This document shows positions 9,134 to 18,086 of a DNA stretch of 64,000 nucleotides, one piece after another. Made by a program: the position numbers and the translations under genes. Location: assembly GCF_000425725.1 (NCBI RefSeq), contig NZ_KE384439.1:653309-717308 (forward strand), given 5' to 3'. The notes beneath the pieces were generated by a model. That model did no database searches and was not told the DNA's origin. It saw nothing but the letters and a program-made list of their open reading frames with translations. This DNA comes from Halomonas halocynthiae DSM 14573 (GTDB lineage Bacteria > Pseudomonadota > Gammaproteobacteria > Pseudomonadales > Halomonadaceae). How positions within the stretch are numbered: the stretch's first letter is position 1; each line of letters opens with the position of its first letter.

Positions 9134-9804
9134 CGGCGGTACGCCTCATTGAATCGATTTTCCAGTCGACGCTGGAACCACGCCAGCAGCTCAACAATTG
9201 CCCAATAAATGCATGCTACGACGACAAAAGATTCAAAATACATGAAACTACCTGACGCTTCTTTTTGAGTCGCTCCCATCAGTTCGGTCACACCCAGCGT
9301 AAAGGCTAGCGATGTGGCCTTGATCATGTCGATAAAATAATTCATCAATGTTGGCACAGCCACTCGCGTTGCCTGTGGCAATACAATGCGACGCATTAGC
9401 TGCCCGTTAGTCATACCGATAGATAGAGCAGCTTCTGTCTGACTGCGATCAACACCCACAATCGCGGCGCGTATCGATTCAGCCATATAAGCCGAAAAGT
9501 GCAGCGTCAGGCCCATAATAGTGGCCGTAATACCATCGATAGTGGTCAGAAATGACATGACCTGCGGCAAACCGTAGTAGAACAGAAACAACTGAACCAG
9601 TAGCGGCGTGCCACGAAAAAACGAAATAAACAGCATAGTTGCCGCATTGAGCCCGGGTATGCGCAACACACGAATTACCGCAAGCCCTGCTGAAAGCATC
9701 AAAGCCAGCACCATTCCTGCCGCTGCCATGCCTAGTGTTAAAGGCAGATAGCGCAGCAAAATCGGCACCAGCTCCAGCATATAATTAATATCGAGCAGAT
9801 TCAT
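9130..9804 (-). CDS. tcyL: Polar amino acid ABC transporter, permease (cystine type)
   Basis: The 224-residue inner-membrane permease has the HisM/YecS fold with about five membrane segments. The EAA loop that docks the ATPase reads EAALSIGMTNGQLMRRIVLPQA. The N-terminus (LLRYLPLTLGMAAAGM) and a stretch beginning SFFRGTPLLVQLFLFYYGLP are typical of this family. It lies 17 bp downstream of the binding-protein gene and overlaps the ATPase gene, so the three form one operon. One permease gene implies a homodimeric channel. Confidence 0.88.
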   Translation of the reverse strand: MNLLDINYMLELVPILLRYLPLTLGMAAAGMVLALMLSAGLAVIRVLRIPGLNAATMLFISFFRGTPLLVQLFLFYYGLPQVMSFLTTIDGITATIMGLTLHFSAYMAESIRAAIVGVDRSQTEAALSIGMTNGQLMRRIVLPQATRVAVPTLMNYFIDMIKATSLAFTLGVTELMGATQKEASGSFMYFESFVVVACIYWAIVELLAWFQRRLENRFNEAYRR

Positions 9805-9821
9805 GACGTTGTGTCAGGCTC

Positions 9822-10583
9822 CTACAAACTACTAATATCAGTACCGAACCACTGCTGAGAAATTTCACTGAGCCTGCCAGACTCGCGCAACGCCTGCAGC
9901 GCCGCATCAACTTCATCACGCAGTGCTTCGTCGGCTTGCGTATCACGGAATGGTAACGCATTACGCAGCTCAGAGAACGGTTTCCCAGCAAGCGCTAACG
10001 GTAAGGGCTTTTCCTTGATCACCTGGCTGGCGCTCACTCGGTCCATAACAAAAGCATCTACTCGGCCAAGTGCCGTATCTTGCTCAATGTTACTGTCATA
10101 AGTGCGGATAGTGATCTCATCGGCATACGGCAGTTCACGCAGCAATTGCTCATAATTAGAGCCTAGGTTGACTGCCACCTTCTTACCCACCAGGTCCTCA
10201 ACCCCTGTGATTTCCTCGTTGCCGCGCTTCACAACGACTTGGGCACCGTCATAAACATAAGGCTGGGTAAACAGGTACTTCTTCTCGCGCTCATCTGTAA
10301 TCGTAATCTGATTGGCGATAGTATCGATGCGTCCCGACTCAAGCATACCAAACAGCCCTGAGAAGCTAGCAGTTACAAACTCAACGTTGGTATCCATCTG
10401 CTCAGCCACGGCCCGTAACACATCGACTTCATAGCCCTTCAATACATCCTTTTCCACATAAGTAAAAGGAAAATAGCTACCGGACATACCGACTTTAAGC
10501 GGTTGGTCGTTTGCCTGTGCCGCACCCGCCAAAACAAGCCCGCCTGTTAACAACAGAGGGATAATACCGAATGATCGCAACAT
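9822..10583 (-). CDS. tcyJ: Periplasmic amino acid-binding protein (cystine type)
   Basis: A 253-residue solute-binding protein with a signal peptide (MLRSFGIIPLLLTGGLVLAG, cleavage near AQA-N). It has the two-lobe bacterial extracellular family 3 fold: LKVGMSGSYFPFTYVE, GYEVDVLRAVAEQM and a stretch around SGLFGMLESGRIDTIANQI. That last stretch is close to FliY/TcyJ cystine-binding proteins. ATG 10583 is chosen because GGAGAA stands 6 bp upstream and the protein then opens with a clean signal peptide. An upstream in-frame ATG would bury it. It is the first gene of the tcyJ-tcyL-tcyN operon. The ligand assignment is by resemblance only. Confidence 0.86.
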   Translation of the reverse strand: MLRSFGIIPLLLTGGLVLAGAAQANDQPLKVGMSGSYFPFTYVEKDVLKGYEVDVLRAVAEQMDTNVEFVTASFSGLFGMLESGRIDTIANQITITDEREKKYLFTQPYVYDGAQVVVKRGNEEITGVEDLVGKKVAVNLGSNYEQLLRELPYADEITIRTYDSNIEQDTALGRVDAFVMDRVSASQVIKEKPLPLALAGKPFSELRNALPFRDTQADEALRDEVDAALQALRESGRLSEISQQWFGTDISSL

Positions 10584-10927
10584 GAGAGTTCTCCAGATAG
10601 GGTGCTTTCGATATATCAAAGAAGCATAAAAGCTGTTCTATATATAAATTTCTATAGGTACCTACGATAATGAAAAAAACGCTTCTCGCCAATGGGCAAC
10701 CCTGAAAAAACCTCGAACCCACAGATCATTCACAAATAATTGGGATGAGCCTGTGGACAAGCCTGGGAAAACTGGCGCTACGCGTGATGCCTGTAGCGAT
10801 ACAGTGCACTGATCATTTTCTGACCAGCGTTACGTCCTATCAACAACCCAAAGAATGCACCTCTTGAGAGGCTGACATCTAAGGAGTGCCGCGATAGAGT
10901 GCAGGCTCGAAATTCTAGGGGTAGGTC
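10584..10927. promoter_or_regulatory. Divergent intergenic region between the amino acid transporter and the DUF3549 gene
   Basis: This 344-bp gap must hold two divergent promoters. The side nearer the transporter is AT-rich with several TATA-like runs, none with a convincing partner. There is a perfect 12-bp palindrome CCTCTTGAGAGG (10860-10871) and one near-match to a DnaA box (TGTGGACAA, 10752-10760). No gene or RNA is supported. Confidence 0.3.
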
Positions 10928-11980
10928 ATGCAGCCACTTAATAGTCTTGATGACTTTTTCACTCGCACGGGTGCCAATGTGCGGCTTTACCACATGGGCC
11001 GACGTGTTGAACCCTGCGAGCTGTCTACACTCGCCGCACTGGAAACCACTCATGGCACCTGGCCTCAGCCATGGCAAGGAAAAGCTCGGCTGGCGCTGGT
11101 TTTCAGTATTGGCGATATGGAAGATCCGCTCATCTGGTTTTTGGCGTTACCGCTGGATGAACAAGGCCAGCTGGACCCCGCATCAAGAGACGCCTTCTTG
11201 CAGCGTCTACTAGAGGTACTGGGCCATAACGTGCACTCTTTGGACCGCCATGATGCAAAGCGGGTGGACAACCTGATGCAGAACAACCCATTGGCTTTCA
11301 CTCCGTCAGTCCCGTTTCAGGCCGTCTTACACGCCATGGCAAGCCGCGACCTTGGGCAGCCCGCCAGCCAGCACCTAGAGCCTGCCGAAGCCTACCTGGA
11401 AGGTCAGCACTCGTTAGACTGGCGTGCGCTAGGCCTACAGGGGCTGGCCGATTTCGCCGTACGCATGGATACCATGCAATCACAGCGCCTGTCAGAACAA
11501 CTTGCCACGTTGCCCAGCGAGGTATTGACCTTGCTATGCTATTGCCTAGAACATGTCGCCATTGATGCGCCTCTTGCTCATTCTCTCAGGTTACGAGGTG
11601 AACAGGCCGCAGCGAATGGAGATCTCGAAACACTGTGTGCCTGCGTACGCGCTATCAGCGGTGCTTCCGACGCGATAGTGGGAGACTGGTTCGATTCGCT
11701 GCTGACTAACAACCAAGGAACAGACACTGCCGTAGACGCCATCGGTCCTGACCTACTGGCAGCCATGGCTAGCCGCAGTTGGCGAGTGCTTGAAGATGCA
11801 CAACGGCTACCACGGTTTCTCACCTGCTTAGCAGAAGAGCCGCGAGTCGACTTCATTGCAATAGTACGGGACCTTGCGTTGATTCCACGCCTCCGCTTAC
11901 CGGTTTTAATGACACTTAAGGATGCCGACCCCGCCTCCCCTATCGGTCAGCGTTTGACGGCATTACACAACGCGGGGTGA
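10928..11980 (+). CDS. DUF3549 family protein
   Basis: A 350-residue soluble protein matching the DUF3549 family of Pseudomonas and Halomonas relatives. The N-terminal section has LNSLDDFFTRTGANVRLYHM and a stretch beginning KARLALVFSIGDMEDPLIWF. The C-terminal half is a chain of Leu- and Ala-rich helices that looks like a helical repeat. No catalytic motif is evident and no function is established. The purine run AGGGGTAGG is its ribosome binding site. It is immediately followed by the retropepsin-like gene and rimK, an arrangement that may reflect a shared role. That is a guess from order. Confidence 0.75.
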   Translation: MQPLNSLDDFFTRTGANVRLYHMGRRVEPCELSTLAALETTHGTWPQPWQGKARLALVFSIGDMEDPLIWFLALPLDEQGQLDPASRDAFLQRLLEVLGHNVHSLDRHDAKRVDNLMQNNPLAFTPSVPFQAVLHAMASRDLGQPASQHLEPAEAYLEGQHSLDWRALGLQGLADFAVRMDTMQSQRLSEQLATLPSEVLTLLCYCLEHVAIDAPLAHSLRLRGEQAAANGDLETLCACVRAISGASDAIVGDWFDSLLTNNQGTDTAVDAIGPDLLAAMASRSWRVLEDAQRLPRFLTCLAEEPRVDFIAIVRDLALIPRLRLPVLMTLKDADPASPIGQRLTALHNAG

Positions 11981-12036
11981 ATGGCGCAGCTGATTTTCAG
12001 TCCAGCAAGGCTACATCTCAATCAGGAGCGAGTGAT

Positions 12037-12474
12037 ATGACGACACTACCCTATGAAGGCCAGATCATTGTTGGTCGTCGAGAAATGGTCGTGTTGCCCG
12101 AGCTGGAGCTGACCCTGTGTGCCAAAATCGATACTGGCGCTCGCACCTCGGCCCTGCATGCGGAAGATATCGAAACCTTTGTACAGGATGGACAACCGTG
12201 GGTTCGGTTCATAACACGGGTAGACGGTCCTGACAGTCCAGCTTGCCCTTGTACACTGCACCTCCATGACCGTAGACGTATCACCAGCTCTAACGGCCAA
12301 ACAGAGTGGCGCTGTGTGGTGAGCACCCTTATGCTGCTGGGCGACAAGCAAATGCCGATTCAGCTCACCCTGACTGACCGCGGCCAAATGCGCTACCCCA
12401 TGCTGCTCGGACGACGCGCTCTTGGTGATATGCTGGTCGCTCCCAGCCAAGTATTTCTACACGGCAGGCCGTAA
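12037..12474 (+). CDS. rimB: Retropepsin-like protease of the RimK-associated (RimB/DUF785) family
   Basis: A 145-residue single-domain protein in the family often labelled ATP-dependent zinc protease. The fold is that of a retropepsin, with the active-site Asp in KIDTGARTSALHA (residues near 31-43) and a second signature RYPMLLGRRAL near the C-terminus. A homodimer would build one active site. In Pseudomonas fluorescens a homologous gene, rimB, is encoded with rimK, and here too rimK follows within 121 bp. ATG 12037 is preferred because AGGAG lies 8 bp upstream. A GTG at 11977 overlapping the previous stop is the alternative. The substrate is not known from sequence. Confidence 0.82.
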   Translation: MTTLPYEGQIIVGRREMVVLPELELTLCAKIDTGARTSALHAEDIETFVQDGQPWVRFITRVDGPDSPACPCTLHLHDRRRITSSNGQTEWRCVVSTLMLLGDKQMPIQLTLTDRGQMRYPMLLGRRALGDMLVAPSQVFLHGRP

Positions 12475-12594
12475 ATAACTCGACCAATATGCCAGTACGA
12501 GCGACATAATCACCGCGTTCGACACACCCTCAAATACGTTGTCCTACGCACCCTTTACCGCTGATCATTACCGGCCACCGCTTTGGAGAGCCTC

Positions 12595-13503
12595 ATGCAT
12601 ATCGCGCTGCTATCTCGCAACCGCAACCTTTACTCCTCACGTCGGCTAATTGAAGCCGCCGAAGCACGCGGCCACACCGTTCGGGTTGTTGACACCCTGC
12701 GCTGCTATATGAGCATTGTTTCGCACGACCCCTCAATCCACTACAGAGGAGAAGAGCTAGAACCGTTCGACTCTGTTATTCCACGCATTGGCGCTTCCGT
12801 CACCTTCTACGGCTGCGCTGTACTACGCCAATTCGAAATGATCGGCACTCATGTACTTAACGATAGCGTCTCCATCGCTCGCTCGCGCGACAAGCTGCGC
12901 TCTTTACAGCTGTTATCACGCAAGGGGCTGGGGTTGCCGATTACTGGCTTTGCCCACTCCCCTGACGATATTCCTGATCTGATTACCATGGTGCGAGGCG
13001 CCCCATTAGTTATCAAATTACTGGAAGGCACCCAGGGCATTGGCGTTGTTTTGGCGGAAACCAACCAAGCGGCTGAGTCAGTCATTCAAGCTTTCATGGG
13101 GATGAAAGCTAATATTATGGTGCAGGAGTACATCAAGGAAGCCAAAGGTGCGGATATTCGCTGCTTAGTAATTGGCGACAAAGTTGTTGCGGCGATGAAA
13201 CGTCAGGCGGCCGACGGCGAGTTTCGCTCAAACCTGCATCGTGGCGGCAGTGCCAGTATCATTCGAATCACTCCTGAAGAGCGCTCAACCGCGATTCGCG
13301 CCGCCAAAGCCATGGGGCTAAGAGTCGCCGGTGTCGACTTGTTGCGCTCTAATCACGGACCAGTGATCATGGAGGTCAACTCCTCGCCGGGTCTACGTGG
13401 CATTGAGGCCGCGACAGGCAAGGATATTGCCGGCCTGATCATTGAGCACTTAGAGAAAAACAGCATGCCCAGGCACCGGGTACCGCCTAAACCGAAAGGT
13501 TAA
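12595..13503 (+). CDS. rimK: Ribosomal protein S6--L-glutamate ligase RimK
   Basis: RimK adds glutamate residues to the C-terminus of ribosomal protein S6 using ATP. The 302-residue length equals the family norm of about 300. The N-terminus ([20 protein letters not shown]) and ATP-grasp elements are all present: [46 protein letters not shown] and the metal-binding end [21 protein letters not shown] stands 4 bp before ATG 12595, and a TTG start 12 bp earlier is unlikely. Its neighbour, the retropepsin-like gene, is a known rimK companion. Together they suggest a ribosome-modification module. Confidence 0.94.
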   Translation: MHIALLSRNRNLYSSRRLIEAAEARGHTVRVVDTLRCYMSIVSHDPSIHYRGEELEPFDSVIPRIGASVTFYGCAVLRQFEMIGTHVLNDSVSIARSRDKLRSLQLLSRKGLGLPITGFAHSPDDIPDLITMVRGAPLVIKLLEGTQGIGVVLAETNQAAESVIQAFMGMKANIMVQEYIKEAKGADIRCLVIGDKVVAAMKRQAADGEFRSNLHRGGSASIIRITPEERSTAIRAAKAMGLRVAGVDLLRSNHGPVIMEVNSSPGLRGIEAATGKDIAGLIIEHLEKNSMPRHRVPPKPKG

Positions 13504-13589
13504 GCCCGATAGACGAAAAAAAAGCGTGTTAGGGGTAGCAAAAGACCGCCGACAGCATCACAATCTTCGCCACTGCAGGAGGTGAGCCC

Positions 13590-14090
13590 ATGTTTCTCGA
13601 CAATCGCCAGGTGGCGATGGATAGTGTGCTGGAAACACTGGCTGACGGCGTTGATTACTTCCAGGATAATATGGAGCGCCTGTCGCCAGAGTTGAAAGAA
13701 ATTATTGAACCCTACTTTGAAGAGCGAACGCAGTCCATGCGTAAGCTCCAGGGAATGGCGCGTAAATACCTGGGTTTACTACCCCGTGATGCCGACGCCG
13801 AACGGGATGACTATATGCGGCTCTGGAGTCGGCTCAAAAGTTTCGTGAGCAGCGACGAACAAGTGCTGATCAACGAGCTGCTAGAGCAGGAGCGCGTTTT
13901 AATGCAAGCGCTATCGACACTGTTCACTCATCCATTGCCCAATGCTGTCGAGCCCGTTGTTGAAGCTTGCTGGTTGAACTGCCGTGGCCTGATACGCGAG
14001 CTTTACACCTTACAGAAAAAAACAACACGCCAGCCAAAGGGTCGCAACCGAAATCGTGGTAAAGCCCAAAACAACCTGAATAAGCGCTGA
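13590..14090 (+). CDS. Conserved helical protein of unknown function
   Basis: A 166-residue soluble protein with a strong ribosome binding site (AGGAGG 7 bp before ATG 13590). It is predicted mostly helical and acidic in the first 130 residues (VLETLADGVDYFQDNMERLS, ELKEIIEPYFEERTQSM). It ends in a very basic Lys/Arg/Asn tail that could bind nucleic acid. The helix layout resembles small four-helix bundle proteins, but I see no ferritin-type metal ligands and cannot assign a family. It follows rimK by 86 bp on the same strand and could be co-transcribed with it. Confidence 0.65.
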   Translation: MFLDNRQVAMDSVLETLADGVDYFQDNMERLSPELKEIIEPYFEERTQSMRKLQGMARKYLGLLPRDADAERDDYMRLWSRLKSFVSSDEQVLINELLEQERVLMQALSTLFTHPLPNAVEPVVEACWLNCRGLIRELYTLQKKTTRQPKGRNRNRGKAQNNLNKR

Positions 14091-14134
14091 GCTGCCACCG
14101 AAAAGGTTATGATGCACTTAACAGACTGACCATC

Positions 14135-14171
14135 ATGAGGCCAGCTTAGTCAGTATCAGCGCTGGCCTCAT
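14135..14171. terminator. Hairpin at the convergent end of the helical-protein and SanA-like genes
   Basis: ATGAGGCCAGC (14135-14145) and its perfect complement (14161-14171) flank a 15-nt loop that contains the SanA-like stop codon. There is no U-tract on either side, so terminator function is uncertain. Confidence 0.4.
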
Positions 14172-14874
14172 CAACCAAGGCGTCATCGCTTACCAGCGGT
14201 ATATCAATCAACTCCTTCGGCCCCAAAAAGCGTGGCTGACGCTGCCAGATATATAAATCGCCAACGGTTGCCACTCTAGCCAGCCATTCACGAGCTCTCA
14301 GTTCCAAAGCGCTTCGCTGCAGCCCGTCTTCTGGTGCCGCACAACCTTCAGCGCCAATACCCATAGCATCAGCAATAAACAATGCCCTAGGCAAATGCCA
14401 GGATTGCGTTACCAGTAGCGCGTCTTCAACGCCGAATACCTGCTTGGCTCGCGCCAACGTATCAAAGGTGCTGAACCCGGCATAATCCAATGTCAGCAAG
14501 GTATCAGGAACATCACGCCCACGCAGATCGCGCCACATTACAATCGGCTCATTGTAATAACGTGTGCTGTTATCGCCTGACAGCAGCAGATGTTCAACTT
14601 TACCACTCTTAGCGAGCGCAGCAGCGGCCTGCATCCTCCCTTCAAAGTGAGGATTTCTGCCACCGCCACGGGTCCAGCGTGAGGTGCCAAACACAATAGC
14701 CACACGCTCCTCAGGACATTGAGCGACGTCATGATGAATACGCTCTCTCGTGACAGAAAGCACCCACAAGTTAACACTGACCATTAGCACTACCGCCAAG
14801 AGGAGGATACCTCCCAGCAATAGCAAAAAGATCTGAAAGTGTCGTCGTCTGATCCAGGGCATCAGCGTTCTCAT
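14146..14874 (-). CDS. SanA/YdcF family (DUF218) membrane-anchored protein
   Basis: A 242-residue protein with one N-terminal transmembrane anchor (residues 13-35, IFLLLLGGILLLAVVLMVSV) and a periplasmic DUF218 domain. Family motifs are VAIVFGTSRW, HLLLSGDNSTRYYNEP and a stretch containing LLVTQSWHLPRALFIADAMG. SanA of enteric bacteria affects envelope permeability to vancomycin at high temperature, but the chemistry of the family is unsettled. The gene is downstream of the suf operon on the same strand with a 26-bp gap after sufT, so it may be read through from suf. Confidence 0.82.
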   Translation of the reverse strand: MRTLMPWIRRRHFQIFLLLLGGILLLAVVLMVSVNLWVLSVTRERIHHDVAQCPEERVAIVFGTSRWTRGGGRNPHFEGRMQAAAALAKSGKVEHLLLSGDNSTRYYNEPIVMWRDLRGRDVPDTLLTLDYAGFSTFDTLARAKQVFGVEDALLVTQSWHLPRALFIADAMGIGAEGCAAPEDGLQRSALELRAREWLARVATVGDLYIWQRQPRFLGPKELIDIPLVSDDALVDEASADTD

Positions 14875-14900
14875 CTAGAGCCTAGCGCCAGCTACGAGCA

Positions 14901-15476
14901 CTAGAACATGCCCAGCTCAAGCTTGGCCTCATCGCTCATCATCTCACGACTCCACGGTGGATTAAAAACAATCTCCGTGTGTACCTTACTGATCTGAGGC
15001 GCTCCTAACACCTTACTGCGCGCATCCGCGGCAATCACTTCGCCCATACCGCAACCTGGCGCAGTCAGCGTCATGCGGATCGTGACAATTCGCTCACCAC
15101 TGATCAGGTGTTCAATTCGACAACCATACACCAGCCCTAGGTCCACGATGTTGACTGGAATTTCCGGGTCAAAGCAGGTGCGTAGCTGATCCCAAACAAA
15201 CTGCTCAATCTCTTCTTCGCTGGCATCTTCCGGCAACGTTTGAACCGGCAACGCGGCCAAGCCAAGCGCATCAAGGTTACGGCCTTCAACCAAATACAGC
15301 CGCCCTTCATGGGCGACACTAACAGAGCTGCCCTTGGCCTGCATGACGCTGACTTCCGCGTCTTCAGGCAACGAAATGGTCTTACCAAAGGGCACCGAAA
15401 TCACCTCAACAGTACGCTGCAAGGGCAATAACTGCCCCCTGGCCAGCCCTCCCAGGTGCTCATTTTGATTGCTCAT
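14901..15476 (-). CDS. sufT: SufT, Fe-S cluster assembly/maturation protein
   Basis: A 191-residue protein with an N-terminal extension of about 90 residues followed by a MIP18/DUF59 domain. The diagnostic motifs are DPEIPVNIVDLGLVYG and LTAPGCGMGEVIAADA, and the C-terminus has the FNPPWSREMMSDEAKLELGM ending. SufT helps mature Fe-S proteins under high demand. It stands 12 bp after sufS and closes the suf operon. The domain order and length fit the proteobacterial SufT group. Confidence 0.92.
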   Translation of the reverse strand: MSNQNEHLGGLARGQLLPLQRTVEVISVPFGKTISLPEDAEVSVMQAKGSSVSVAHEGRLYLVEGRNLDALGLAALPVQTLPEDASEEEIEQFVWDQLRTCFDPEIPVNIVDLGLVYGCRIEHLISGERIVTIRMTLTAPGCGMGEVIAADARSKVLGAPQISKVHTEIVFNPPWSREMMSDEAKLELGMF

Positions 15477-15488
15477 GAAGCTGCCCCG

Positions 15489-16733
15489 TCATCCACGCAA
15501 CATACTCAACACTTTTTGCAGGCTTTCAACAAACACATCTATTTCTTCTGGTGTGTTATATGCCGCAAACGATGCACGACACGTTGACTCGACGCCAAAC
15601 GAGGTCAGTAACGGCTGAGCGCAGTGGTGACCCGTACGAATTGCCACACCGAGTTGGTCGATTAGCAACCCAATATCTTGAGCGTGCGCCCCTTCAACCA
15701 CGAACGACAGTACGCCTGCTTTATCTGGTGAGGTACCCAGTACACGCAAGCCATCAACCGCAGCGACACCTTCAGTCGCATGCGCTAGAAGACGAGCCTC
15801 CCACGCTCCGATATGCTCAAGCCCAATCTCAGAAATCCAGTTCAACGCTTGCCCAAGTGCAATCACTTCAGCGATTGCTGGCGTACCCGCTTCAAACTTA
15901 TGAGGAATATCCGCAAACGTACTGGGCACTTCCAAAGAAACAGTGCGAATCATCTCCCCACCGCCCTGCCATGGCGGCATGGCTTCCAGCAGTTCCGCAC
16001 GTCCATAAAGCACACCAACCCCCGAGGGGCCGTAGGCCTTGTGGCCGGAAAATGCATAGAAGTCGACACCTAGCGCCTGCACATCCACTGTCATGTGCGG
16101 TATCGCCTGAGCGCCGTCAACGAGAATAAGTGCACCCTGTTCATGAGCAAGACGCGCCATATCAGCAATCGGATTGATGGTGCCAAACGCATTAGAGACA
16201 TGATTGACCGCCACCAGGCGAGTGCGTGGCGACAACAGCTCAGTATAAGCTTCCTGATCAAGCACCCCACGCTCATCGACAGGGATCACCTTAATAGTGA
16301 ACCCTCGATCAGCAGCCAATAGCTGCCAAGGCACAATATTCGAATGATGCTCCAGGCGAGAGATAAGCACCTCATCTCCCGGACCCAGGTTAGCGCGTCC
16401 CCAACTGCCGGCCACCAGGTTAATGGCCTCAGTGGTGCCGCGAGTAAAAATCACTTCACGACTATCAGCCGCATTGATGAAGCAGCGGACAATCTCACGC
16501 GCTCCCTCAAATGCTGCCGTCGCCTCATCTGCAAGAGTATGCAAGCCACGATGAATATTGGAATTAAAACGACGATAGTAATCATCAAACACCGCAATAA
16601 CGGACAGTGGTGTTTGGGACGTAGCCGCGTTATCGAGATAAACCAGCGGCTTACCATGAACTTCCCGCTCCAGGATCGGGAAGTCCTTACGCACTCGCGC
16701 CACATCCAGCAACAGGTCACTAAAATCCGTCAT
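15489..16733 (-). CDS. sufS: Cysteine desulfurase SufS
   Basis: SufS is a PLP enzyme that removes sulfur from cysteine and holds it as a persulfide for cluster building on SufBCD. The 414-residue chain has the PLP Lys at about residue 232 (FSGHKAYGPSG) and the active-site Cys at about 371 in RTGHHCAQP, the hallmark of the group II (SufS/CsdA) desulfurases. It starts 3 bp after the sufD stop. No sufE or sufU gene is present in this operon, so the sulfur acceptor that normally boosts SufS must be elsewhere or missing. Confidence 0.96.
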   Translation of the reverse strand: MTDFSDLLLDVARVRKDFPILEREVHGKPLVYLDNAATSQTPLSVIAVFDDYYRRFNSNIHRGLHTLADEATAAFEGAREIVRCFINAADSREVIFTRGTTEAINLVAGSWGRANLGPGDEVLISRLEHHSNIVPWQLLAADRGFTIKVIPVDERGVLDQEAYTELLSPRTRLVAVNHVSNAFGTINPIADMARLAHEQGALILVDGAQAIPHMTVDVQALGVDFYAFSGHKAYGPSGVGVLYGRAELLEAMPPWQGGGEMIRTVSLEVPSTFADIPHKFEAGTPAIAEVIALGQALNWISEIGLEHIGAWEARLLAHATEGVAAVDGLRVLGTSPDKAGVLSFVVEGAHAQDIGLLIDQLGVAIRTGHHCAQPLLTSFGVESTCRASFAAYNTPEEIDVFVESLQKVLSMLRG

Positions 16734-16736
16734 AGC

Positions 16737-18086
16737 TTAGTCCTCATTCAGCGCAACAGCTGCCTCAACCAAGCCAGCCAAATGGTAACGGTCAGGTAGC
16801 TTGCCAGCAACGGCCAACTCAACGCGCTCAGCAACAACATCTAACCCCACCTGCTCCATCACCTCACCGGCAAATGCTAAGGTCAGTAACCCTCTAGCGG
16901 TTTGTTCATCAATTCCCCGAGACCGCAAGGCAAATACCGCCTCTTCATCCAGCTGCCCCGTTGTGGCGCCATGCGCGCACTGCACATCATCGTTGTAGAT
17001 CTCAAGCTCGGGCTTGGTGTCGATTTCAGCGCGATCAGAAAGCAGCAAGTTAGCACTGTGCTGCTCGGCAACAATCTTGCTGCTATCGCGCTTGACGACA
17101 ACCTTGCTGTTATAAACTCCACGAGCACGATCATCCAGAATGCCCTTGTAGTTTTCCCAAGAACGCACCCGTGGTGAGTTATGGTTGGCCAAGGTGTGAT
17201 TATCAACGTGCTGACGCCCTTGAGCGTGGAATAGGCCCTGGTAGATTACCTCGGCACCTTCGCCATTCAACTCACTTACCAAGTCGTTACGCACCAAGCC
17301 GCCACCAAGACACAGATTGAAGGAGGTGAAACGACTGTCGCGCCGCAGCTCCATGTGCATGCTGGCGACATGAGAGTCTTGCTCTGGCGACTCAAGTAGT
17401 TTGTAGTGAGTTAGGATAGCGCCACGATCCAGCATGATTTCTTCAACCAAATTAGTGAAGTTTGCGGCTGCAACTTCACCAGTATGGTGTTCAATCACCG
17501 TCGCCTCACTCCGAGCACCTGCTTCAATCAGAATGCGCGGATGGCTCATTACGGGCTGTTCACCGGCACGTGACAAAAACTGCAACACAATAGGTTTTTC
17601 TACAACCGTGCGCGGCGCTAAGCGCAGCACAGCGCCCTCTTCCATAAAGGCCGTGTTAAGTGCGGCAAATGGTGAAAAATCAACCCCCGTCAAACGTCCT
17701 AATGGACCGCCTACGGCCTCATGGTTATTCTCCAACGCCTGCGACAACGGCAGCAGCTGCACCCCATCAGGCAAATCAGCAAGGTCCGAGAGCCTAGGGG
17801 CAAAGATGCCGTCAACAAAAGTCAACTTATGCGCATCCAATGGCAAAGCAAGTGTCGCTGCAGTCGCTGGAGAAAACTCAGCCTCTTTAGCCAGCACAAA
17901 GTCGCCACGAGCGATATTACGCACATCCGTGTACTTCCATTCCTCGACGCGGCGATGCGGAAAACCCAACGCTTCGAAGCGCGCGGCTCCCGCCTGACGC
18001 CGAGCGGCAATCCAGCTTGGCTCTGGACCACGATTGGCCGACCGCTCACTAAGCCGGTCGAGAAAGCGTTTAACGTCTTCACTCAT
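16737..18086 (-). CDS. sufD: Fe-S cluster scaffold subunit SufD
   Basis: SufD partners SufB and SufC in the cytosolic SufBC2D scaffold. The 449-residue protein has a helical N-terminal region (ARRQAGAARFEALGFPHRRV, EEWKYTDVRNI) and the right-handed beta-helix core. Its C-terminal signature includes DDVQCAHGATTGQLDEEAVF with the conserved Cys and His at the SufB interface. The start overlaps the sufC stop by 4 bp (ATGA), showing tight coupling to the ATPase gene. Confidence 0.95.
   Translation of the reverse strand: MSEDVKRFLDRLSERSANRGPEPSWIAARRQAGAARFEALGFPHRRVEEWKYTDVRNIARGDFVLAKEAEFSPATAATLALPLDAHKLTFVDGIFAPRLSDLADLPDGVQLLPLSQALENNHEAVGGPLGRLTGVDFSPFAALNTAFMEEGAVLRLAPRTVVEKPIVLQFLSRAGEQPVMSHPRILIEAGARSEATVIEHHTGEVAAANFTNLVEEIMLDRGAILTHYKLLESPEQDSHVASMHMELRRDSRFTSFNLCLGGGLVRNDLVSELNGEGAEVIYQGLFHAQGRQHVDNHTLANHNSPRVRSWENYKGILDDRARGVYNSKVVVKRDSSKIVAEQHSANLLLSDRAEIDTKPELEIYNDDVQCAHGATTGQLDEEAVFALRSRGIDEQTARGLLTLAFAGEVMEQVGLDVVAERVELAVAGKLPDRYHLAGLVEAAVALNED

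Noticed and set aside
10752..10760. Near-match to a DnaA box (TGTGGACAA)
   Set aside because: A single copy with one mismatch and no companion boxes or AT-rich unwinding region; chance is likely.
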